Assembly: GCA_934621705.1 (NCBI GenBank)
Contig: CAKTUP010000078.1
Span: 1-9,950, forward strand
Direction: 5' to 3'
DNA: 9,950 nt
DNA from: an uncultured Petrimonas sp.
GTDB lineage: Bacteria; Bacteroidota; Bacteroidia; Bacteroidales; Dysgonomonadaceae
The translations under genes and the position numbers were made by a program. This document shows positions 1-4,466 of this stretch, piece by piece (the stretch's first letter is position 1; each line of letters starts with the position of its first letter). A model generated the notes under the pieces. The model searched no databases and had not been told where the DNA came from. It worked only from the letters and a program-made list of their open reading frames with translations.

Positions 1-222
1 TCGTGCCACCTTTATCCCATTCGTTTGCAAAAACTTAGTGAATTTACGGCAGTGAATTACAATCGGTGGTCGATTTGTCAACCGGCGGTGAAATTGGGAA
101 AACGCGAAGGGGTGAAAATTTATGAATTTTTGAAAGAACCACTTATACGGAAATTTGGGGAAGAGTGGTATAATGAGGTTTGTGAAGCGGCAAAATTGTT
201 GGAGGAGGAGAAGGTTAAGTGA
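1..222 (+). CDS. DUF3109 family protein, C-terminal fragment (5' end outside window)
   Basis: The frame is open from base 1, so this is the last 73 residues of a gene that begins upstream. The fragment opens with S-C-H-L-Y-P-I-R and later reads AVNYNRWSIC and EPLIRKFGEEWYNE. I recognise these as the C-terminal signature of DUF3109 (YkgJ-like, cysteine-rich putative metal-binding) proteins of Bacteroidales. The main cysteine cluster of the family would lie upstream and cannot be checked; two cysteines are visible here, at about residues 2 and 29 of the fragment. The last ten residues are lysine- and glutamate-rich, and the stop is TGA at 220-222. A TTG at 25 could be read as a start but has no support, because the conserved CHLYP motif precedes it. 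The function of the family is unknown; an iron or zinc role is only suggested by its cysteines. Confidence 0.8.
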   Translation, partial: SCHLYPIRLQKLSEFTAVNYNRWSICQPAVKLGKREGVKIYEFLKEPLIRKFGEEWYNEVCEAAKLLEEEKVK

Positions 223-233
223 ATTCCCCCACC

Positions 234-267
234 GCACACGGCGGTTCAAAACCGCCTTGTGCATTTT
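234..267 (+). terminator. Hairpin terminator after the DUF3109 gene
   Basis: GCACA (234-238) pairs with TGTGC (258-262) and GGCGGTT (240-246) pairs with AACCGCC (250-256), with one C/T mismatch between the two helices and a three-base loop CAA. A short ATTTT tract follows. It begins 12 bases after the stop codon. The T tract is short, so it could instead be a dispersed palindromic repeat that also stabilises the mRNA end. Confidence 0.6.
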
Positions 268-294
268 CCCAATGAAGAAAAAAAGAACATTCTT

Positions 295-325
295 TCGAAC
301 TGTTGCAAAATTTGCTACAGTTCGA
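295..325. repeat. 31-base near-perfect palindrome P1
   Basis: Arms TCGAACTGT (295-303) and ACAGTTCGA (317-325) are exact inverted repeats. Inside them GCAAA (305-309) and TTTGC (311-315) also pair around a central A at 310. The only mismatch is T304/T316, so 14 of 15 pairs match. No T tract follows, so it does not look like a terminator. The symmetric core GCAAA-N-TTTGC recurs in the palindrome at 383-411. It may be a protein-binding dyad or an RNA stem. Confidence 0.75.
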
Positions 326-382
326 TTACAAGTAAATTTAGTGTTCAACTAAGAAAGCTTCATCGTGAATGTTTTGTGTAGA

Positions 383-417
383 GTGGTATGTGCAAATTTT
401 GCAAATACCACATTTTT
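383..417. repeat. 29-base palindrome P2 followed by a T tract
   Basis: GTGGTAT (383-389) pairs exactly with ATACCAC (405-411), and TGCAAA (391-396) pairs with TTTGCA (398-403) around a central T at 397. The single mismatch is G390/A404, giving 13 of 14 pairs. Five T residues follow at 413-417, so on the plus strand it could end a short transcript. It shares the GCAAA-N-TTTGC core with the palindrome at 295-325, centre to centre 87 bases away. Confidence 0.7.
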
Positions 418-424
418 ACTTAGC

Positions 425-499
425 CACTAATTTCACGAATTAGCACAAATGAATCGGTATAGTCTATTGAAATTTGCGTTTATTAGAGCATTCGTGCTA
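425..499. repeat. CACTAATTTCACGAAT-type repeat block with inverted arm
   Basis: The block starts CACTAATTTCACGAATTAG and carries two similar heptamers, CACGAAT (434-440) and CACAAAT (444-450). An inverted copy, ATTCGTGCTA, is at 490-499. It pairs exactly with CACGAAT over 7 bases, or with TAGCACAAAT (441-450) at 9 of 10. From memory, similar AT-rich strings built on CACGAATTARCAC are common between genes in Bacteroidetes genomes, but I cannot search for copies here. Confidence 0.4.
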
Positions 500-598
500 T
501 GACGAGTTGTACTCATAATTATATGTTTCGTTGTGTTTTTTCTTTCGTGGCGAACTATCCGGAATTTTCGAACAGTTGACATTTTACACACAAATTCA

Positions 599-618
599 CT
601 TCGGTTTAGAACCGCAAG
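599..618. repeat. GGTT/AACC hairpin downstream of the DUF4375 gene
   Basis: CTTCGGTT (599-606) pairs with AACCG-C-AAG (610-618) around a TAG loop, with one bulged C at 615. It lies 37 bases past the minus-strand stop of the DUF4375 gene and could slow transcription or protect that mRNA end. No T tract follows on the minus strand, so it is a weak terminator at best. Read on the minus strand, GCGGTTCTAAACCG matches 13 of 14 bases of the plus-strand hairpin at 241-254. Confidence 0.45.
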
Positions 619-654
619 GCGCATTCTACCGTCTTCCGTTTCCCGTCCTTTTTA

Positions 655-1155
655 TCACTTCACCACTTCCGCAAAATCTTCTAAATTCTCATCCACATAT
701 TCGGCGATGATGGTGGTTTGTTCTTCTTCAATTTCCATGTATTTTTCTTCCAGTTCGTCAAATTGCTCAAACTGTTCGTACATGGCCATAAATTCGTCTT
801 CGGTAGTGTCGCGCTCCAATTCCGTGCGATGTTTATCGTAGATTTCTTTGGCTTTATACAGAATTTTCGACAAACTTTTTGCACCCATCAGTTTCAAGGA
901 TTTCGCCGTTGGATTATCGAAAACATATCCGCCGTATCCGTTCTGAATAAGCTGCACAAATCCGCCTTTGCGTACTTCGTCGGTAAAAAAACGAAAAGCC
1001 AGCAGCGTATGCTGATAGCCGTTTAGTCTGTCCATATTTTCGGCTGTGATTTCGCCGCCAACGGCATCGAGATAAGCATCGGTAAACACTTTCAGAAAAT
1101 CGTCCATGTTTTTTTCGGCAGCTTCGATTATCTTTTGTTCAGAAATTTGTATCAT
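655..1155 (-). CDS. DUF4375 / DMP19-like acidic protein
   Basis: This is a 166-residue soluble protein with no signal peptide or membrane segment. Residues 59-100 contain DEVRKGGFVQLIQNGYG followed by a helix ending in the MGA motif, which I recognise as the core of DUF4375, the family of the DNA-mimic protein DMP19 from Neisseria. I count 37 acidic and 18 basic residues. The C-terminal third (111-166) holds 22 of the acidic ones and looks like a charged helix. The start was moved to the ATG at 1155. A longer reading from TTG at 1185 would place the start codon inside the TAnnTTTG promoter box at 1190-1183, so that stretch cannot be translated from this promoter. The gene diverges from the DUF1015 gene. 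The family assignment is fairly firm; any DNA-mimic role is inference. Confidence 0.75.
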   Translation of the reverse strand: MIQISEQKIIEAAEKNMDDFLKVFTDAYLDAVGGEITAENMDRLNGYQHTLLAFRFFTDEVRKGGFVQLIQNGYGGYVFDNPTAKSLKLMGAKSLSKILYKAKEIYDKHRTELERDTTEDEFMAMYEQFEQFDELEEKYMEIEEEQTTIIAEYVDENLEDFAEVVK

Positions 1156-1182
1156 TTTGTGAAGTTTTAAAGATTGATTGAG

Positions 1183-1190
1183 CAAATATA
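1183..1190 (-). promoter_or_regulatory. TATATTTG -7 promoter box for the DUF4375 gene
   Basis: On the minus strand 1190-1183 reads TATATTTG, a match to the Bacteroidetes -7 consensus TAnnTTTG. It lies 27 bases before the ATG at 1155, giving a short leader of about 20 bases. No clear TTTG -33 box is visible. Confidence 0.65.
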
Positions 1191-1222
1191 ACTACTTTTC
1201 TCTGAAATAAACGCGATGAAGG

Positions 1223-1255
1223 TTGTCATTATCATTTAAAAAATCACTATTTTTG
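1223..1255 (+). promoter_or_regulatory. Promoter for the DUF1015 gene
   Basis: TATTTTTG at 1248-1255 fits TAnnTTTG, and a TTG at 1223-1225 lies 22 bases before it as a plausible -33 element. The ATG at 1289 follows 33 bases later behind an AT-rich leader. The minus-strand promoter box at 1183-1190 is divergent from it. Confidence 0.65.
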
Positions 1256-1288
1256 CAACCGTATTAACAAATTACTTAATCTTAAATT

Positions 1289-2536
1289 ATGGCAATTATT
1301 ATTAAACCATTCAAAGGCGTTCGTCCGCCAAAACAGTATGTAAAAGATGTAGCATCGCGTCCGTACGATGTGTTGAATTCCGAAGAAGCTCGCAAGGAAG
1401 CCGAAGGAAACGAAAAATCCCTGTATCGGATCATTAAGCCCGAAATCGATTTTCCGGTGGGAAAAGACGAGCACGACGAAGATGTGTACGCAAAAGCCGC
1501 CGAAAATTTCCAACTGTTTCAGGACAAGGGTTGGCTCGTTCAAGACGACAAGGAAATGTATTACGTGTATGCCCAAACAATGAACGGCAAAACGCAATAC
1601 GGATTGGTTGTCGGCGCTAATGTTGAAGATTACATGAGCGGAAAAATCAAGAAGCACGAGCTTACGCGCCGCGATAAGGAAGAAGACCGCATGAAACACG
1701 TTCGCGTGAATGATGCCAACATTGAGCCGGTTTTTTTCGCGTATCATTACAACGAAGAAATCGATGCCATCGTATCCCGTATTATTAAAAAGGAAGCGGA
1801 GTATGATTTTGTTTCGGTAGATGGAGTAGGGCATCATTTCTGGAAAATTTCTGATGACGCAGATATCAAACGCATTACCGAAATTTTCGCCACTTTTCCG
1901 GCTTTGTATATTGCCGACGGGCATCATCGCTCAGCCGCTGCTGCTTTGGTGGGTGCCGAAAAAGCAAAAAACAACCCCAATCACAACGGCGATGAAGAGT
2001 ACAACTATTTTATGGCGGTTTGCTTCCCCGATAATCAATTGACAATTATCGATTACAACCGTGTGGTAACGGATTTGAACGGATTGACACCCGATGAATT
2101 TCTGAAAAAACTGGAAAAGAATTTCGTGGTGGAACCTACCGGAACGGAAATTCAACGTCCAAAAAACCTGCACAACTTTTCTCTTTATGTTGACGGACGT
2201 TCATTTAGCCTAACGGCAAAGCCGGATACATACGACGATAACGATCCCATTGGCGTCCTCGACGTAACTATTTCATCGAACCTTATTCTAGACGAAATTC
2301 TCGGCATCAAAGATTTGCGTTCCGATAAACGGGTGGATTTCGTAGGTGGAATCCGCGGATTGGGTGAATTGAAAAAACGGGTGGATAGCGGTGAAATGGC
2401 TGCCGCTCTGGCGCTCTATCCCGTTTCTATGAAACAGCTGATGGATATTGCCGATACGGGCAACATTATGCCGCCTAAAACTACGTGGTTTGAGCCGAAG
2501 TTAAGGTCGGGGTTGGTGATACATAAGTTGTCTTAG
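1289..2536 (+). CDS. DUF1015 domain-containing protein
   Basis: This is a 415-residue cytoplasmic protein covering the whole DUF1015 family length. Family landmarks are SRPYDVL (23-29), KHELTRRDKEEDR (122-134) and YIADGHHRSAAA (207-218). The GHHR box resembles the phosphate-binding loops of ParB/sulfiredoxin-fold proteins. That resemblance, and my recollection that DUF1015 genes often sit beside serC and serA in Bacteroidales, point towards a nucleotide- or serine-related role, possibly a kinase. No serine biosynthesis gene is visible here, so this remains a hypothesis. The start ATG is 33 bases after a good promoter, and a strong terminator follows the TAG stop, so the gene is probably transcribed alone. 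The family call is firm; the function is open. Confidence 0.88.
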   Translation: MAIIIKPFKGVRPPKQYVKDVASRPYDVLNSEEARKEAEGNEKSLYRIIKPEIDFPVGKDEHDEDVYAKAAENFQLFQDKGWLVQDDKEMYYVYAQTMNGKTQYGLVVGANVEDYMSGKIKKHELTRRDKEEDRMKHVRVNDANIEPVFFAYHYNEEIDAIVSRIIKKEAEYDFVSVDGVGHHFWKISDDADIKRITEIFATFPALYIADGHHRSAAAALVGAEKAKNNPNHNGDEEYNYFMAVCFPDNQLTIIDYNRVVTDLNGLTPDEFLKKLEKNFVVEPTGTEIQRPKNLHNFSLYVDGRSFSLTAKPDTYDDNDPIGVLDVTISSNLILDEILGIKDLRSDKRVDFVGGIRGLGELKKRVDSGEMAAALALYPVSMKQLMDIADTGNIMPPKTTWFEPKLRSGLVIHKLS

Positions 2537-2564
2537 ATAAAAGAACCAAGATTAAAGACTACAT

Positions 2565-2601
2565 CTTTGCCAAAGTTTTCGGACTTTGGCAAAGTTTTTT
2601 T
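2565..2601 (+). terminator. Rho-independent terminator after the DUF1015 gene
   Basis: CTTTGCCAAAGT (2565-2576) pairs perfectly over 12 bases with ACTTTGGCAAAG (2583-2594) across a six-base loop, followed by seven T residues (2595-2601). It lies 28 bases past the stop codon. Confidence 0.9.
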
Positions 2602-2632
2602 AAAAGGATAATCTATAATAACCCAAAACATC

Positions 2633-2640
2633 TACCTTTG
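2633..2640 (+). promoter_or_regulatory. TACCTTTG -7 promoter box for the M20 gene
   Basis: TACCTTTG fits TAnnTTTG and ends 31 bases before the GTG start at 2672. Its last five bases are also the left end of an inverted repeat (2636-2664), so the expected transcription start falls inside that repeat. No good -33 box is seen. Confidence 0.5.
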
Positions 2641-2664
2641 TCAAAGTTCCAAACTTTAACAAAG
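2636..2664. repeat. Inverted repeat overlapping the M20 promoter
   Basis: CTTTGTCAAAGTT (2636-2648) pairs with AACTTTAACAAAG (2652-2664) with one mismatch (C2642/A2658) and a three-base loop. It ends 8 bases before the GTG start. Its arm sequence is close to that of the terminator at 2565-2594, so both may be copies of one hairpin family. Its position suggests an operator or a leader hairpin near the start codon. Confidence 0.6.
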
Positions 2665-2671
2665 ATATCCC

Positions 2672-3862
2672 GTGAACATTCCGCAAAAAATACACCAACT
2701 TGCATCAGACATTTTCCCCGAAATTGTCCATCATTACCGCTATTTGCATGCGCATCCCGAACTTTCCTTTCAAGAAGAAAACACAGCTCGCTACATTATC
2801 GATTTTCTGAATGCCGAAGGCATATCGCATCGCTCGAATATTGGCGGATACGGAATTTTGGCATGGATAAAAGGCGAAAAAGCGGAAAGTGAAAAAAACA
2901 TCGCTTTTGTTGCTGATATGGACGCGCTGCCCGTTCACGAAAAAAACGATGTGCCTTACAAATCGCAAATTGAAGGTGTGATGCACGCCTGCGGCCACGA
3001 TTCACACACGGCTTCGTTGATGGGCGGGGCAAAAATCGTGAATTCGCTGCGAAGCGAATTTGCCGGAACGGTATTGTTCGTTTTTCAACCCGGCGAAGAG
3101 CAATCGCCCGGCGGAGCCGATTTAATGCTGAAAGACGGCGTTTTCAGGGATTTTTCGCCCGATTTTATCGTAAAACAACACGCTTACGTGGATTTGCCCG
3201 CCGGAAAAGTCGCTTTTCAAACCGGAACGGTTATGGCATCGGCCGATGAAGTTCACATAACGGTGAAAGGGCAGGGCGGGCACGGCGCTCTGCCGCACGA
3301 ACTGAACGATACGGTGCTGGCTGCATCGAATATTATCGTTGCTTTGCAGCAGGTGGTCAGTCGCCGCCGAAATCCGTTTCAACCGATGACGCTCTCGTTC
3401 GGGAAATTCATTGCCGACGGCGCCACCAACGTCATTCCTTCAGAAGTGATGCTTGCCGGCTCGCTTCGCTGCATGGACGAAGATGAACGCCGGAAAATGC
3501 TCGCCATCATTCCGCAAATTATTGATTCCACGGCTGCCGCTTACGGCTGCACATGTGAAATTCGTATGCCCGACGGTTACCCGTGTACCATAAGTCACGA
3601 AGAAATCACCGGCAAAATTCGTTCACAGACTATCGAATTCCTTGGCGAAGCCAATGTTTCAGAATATCCAAAACGAATGACTGCGGAAGATTTTGGTTTT
3701 TTTTCACAACAATATCCGTGCTGTTTCTATCGGTTTGGCGTAGCCAATGAGAACGGAACATGCGGCAAACTCCACTCGTCCACATTCTTGATTGACGAAA
3801 AAGCCTTATTAACTTCTTCCTCCTTATTCGCTTTTATAGCGATAGATTCGCTAAAAAAGTAA
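2672..3862 (+). CDS. M20 family amidohydrolase / metallopeptidase (M20D type)
   Basis: This is a 396-residue cytoplasmic enzyme predicted to hydrolyse an amide bond in an N-acyl amino acid or small peptide, like hippurate or indole-acetyl-amino-acid hydrolases. The two-metal site is intact: HACGHDSH (105-112) gives C107 and H109, QPGEE (139-143) gives the catalytic and metal-binding E142/E143, H170 follows in VKQHAY, and H368 lies in GKLHSSTF. ADMDALP (81-87) is the conserved strand before the metal site. The dimerisation (lid) domain spans about 185-300 with GGHGALPH at 202-209. The start is GTG, giving MNIPQKIHQLASDIFPEIV, a typical N-terminus for this family; no ATG competes nearby. The substrate cannot be read from the sequence. 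The gene has its own promoter box, and the Lrp-type regulator follows about 90 bases downstream. Confidence 0.92.
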   Translation: MNIPQKIHQLASDIFPEIVHHYRYLHAHPELSFQEENTARYIIDFLNAEGISHRSNIGGYGILAWIKGEKAESEKNIAFVADMDALPVHEKNDVPYKSQIEGVMHACGHDSHTASLMGGAKIVNSLRSEFAGTVLFVFQPGEEQSPGGADLMLKDGVFRDFSPDFIVKQHAYVDLPAGKVAFQTGTVMASADEVHITVKGQGGHGALPHELNDTVLAASNIIVALQQVVSRRRNPFQPMTLSFGKFIADGATNVIPSEVMLAGSLRCMDEDERRKMLAIIPQIIDSTAAAYGCTCEIRMPDGYPCTISHEEITGKIRSQTIEFLGEANVSEYPKRMTAEDFGFFSQQYPCCFYRFGVANENGTCGKLHSSTFLIDEKALLTSSSLFAFIAIDSLKK

Positions 3863-3871
3863 TAAATTGTT

Positions 3872-3910
3872 CGTTTTTGCCCGTTATAAACGTATTTATT
3901 TATATTTTTG
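3872..3910 (+). promoter_or_regulatory. Promoter of the Lrp/AsnC gene with a possible dyad operator
   Basis: TATTTTTG at 3903-3910 fits TAnnTTTG, and TTTG at 3876-3879 lies 23 bases before it as a likely -33 box. CGTTT (3872-3876) and AAACG (3888-3892) form an inverted repeat overlapping the -33 region, a reasonable place for an autoregulatory site. The ATG at 3952 is 41 bases after the -7 box. Confidence 0.55.
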
Positions 3911-3951
3911 TAAAAAAAATATCGTTTTTCTCACAATTTAAAAGTATAACT

Positions 3952-4422
3952 ATGGCTTATCATGATTTAGACGAACTTGACGAAAAAATCCTTAAACTTA
4001 TCGTAAACAACGCCCGTATTCCGTTTCTGGAAGTGGCGCGCGAATGTGGTGTATCGGGCGCTGCCATTCATCAGCGCGTTCAAAAGTTAACTAATTTGGG
4101 TGTAATTAAAGGGTCGGAATTTATTCTCGATTCCGAAAAAATCGGTTACGAAACGTGTGCTTTTGTGGGTTTATTTTTGATTTCTCCTTCCTCATTCGAA
4201 GCGGTAGTAAAAGAACTGGAGAAAATTCCGGAAGTAGTAGAATGTTATTACACTACGGGGAAATATGACCTGTTAATCAAGGTTTTCGCTAAAAATAATA
4301 AAGACTTACTTCGCATAATCCACAGCCAGCTTCAGCCACTCGGCTTATCAAGAACCGAAACGCTGATGTGCTTCAAAGATGCTTTTCGCAAAAAATTGCC
4401 GATAGATTTTTCAGAGAATTAA
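3952..4422 (+). CDS. Lrp/AsnC family transcriptional regulator
   Basis: This is a 156-residue DNA-binding regulator. Residues 5-55 form the AsnC-type winged helix-turn-helix, from DLDELDEKILKLI through ARIPFLEVARECGVSGAAIHQRV to LGVIKGS, with the recognition helix at about 35-47. Residues 68-145 form the RAM effector-binding domain, with TGKYDLLIKV at 102-111, the position where amino-acid effectors and octamer contacts usually lie. I chose the ATG at 3952. An in-frame TTG at 3877 falls inside the likely -33 promoter box and would add 25 unrelated residues. The protein probably senses an amino acid or a similar small molecule and may regulate itself. The M20 amidohydrolase upstream is a plausible partner gene because it could release amino acids. 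The family is certain; ligand and targets are unknown. Confidence 0.92.
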   Translation: MAYHDLDELDEKILKLIVNNARIPFLEVARECGVSGAAIHQRVQKLTNLGVIKGSEFILDSEKIGYETCAFVGLFLISPSSFEAVVKELEKIPEVVECYYTTGKYDLLIKVFAKNNKDLLRIIHSQLQPLGLSRTETLMCFKDAFRKKLPIDFSEN

Positions 4423-4425
4423 AAG

Positions 4426-4450
4426 AAAGCGCATAATTTGCGCTTTTTTT
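4426..4450 (+). terminator. Rho-independent terminator after the Lrp/AsnC gene
   Basis: AAAGCGCA (4426-4433) pairs with TGCGCTTT (4439-4446) across a five-base loop, and the T run continues to 4450. It lies only 17 bases upstream of the GH92 start. Either GH92 depends on read-through, or its promoter lies further upstream; I see no TAnnTTTG box in the short gap. Confidence 0.8.
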
Positions 4451-4466
4451 CAATCTTAATTAACTA

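Larger units (their letters stand above)
270..654. other. Gene-free, palindrome-rich intergenic stretch
   Basis: This 385-base, AT-rich stretch lies between the DUF3109 gene and the end of the minus-strand DUF4375 gene. Open frames crossing it on either strand give low-complexity or basic peptides that match nothing I know. I see no TAnnTTTG box and no tRNA-like fold. It does hold two near-perfect palindromes (295-325 and 383-411), a block with repeated CACRAAT units and a matching inverted arm (434-499), and a GGTT/AACC hairpin (599-618). The segment 566-578 matches 12 of 13 bases of one palindrome arm at 293-305. It may be a regulatory or small-RNA region, or decayed repeats. Confidence 0.6.

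Noticed and set aside
433..624. 63-codon minus-strand open frame in the palindrome-rich stretch
   Set aside because: It has no promoter, the peptide resembles nothing known, and it runs through inverted repeats.
270..654. CRISPR array or tRNA in the gene-free stretch
   Set aside because: No regularly spaced direct repeats and no cloverleaf arms; the repeats present are inverted and unequal.
533..1026. Plus-strand open frames of 102 codons each opposite the DUF4375 gene
   Set aside because: Their serine- and phenylalanine-rich products mirror the acidic codons on the other strand.
1247..1927. 226-codon open frame on the minus strand opposite the DUF1015 gene
   Set aside because: It lies wholly antisense to a well-supported gene and its product is phenylalanine/valine-rich with no family motif; it is a shadow.
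3837..3853. TAGCGA/TCGCTA stem near the end of the M20 gene as a terminator
   Set aside because: It lies inside the coding sequence and is followed by A residues, not T, on the plus strand.
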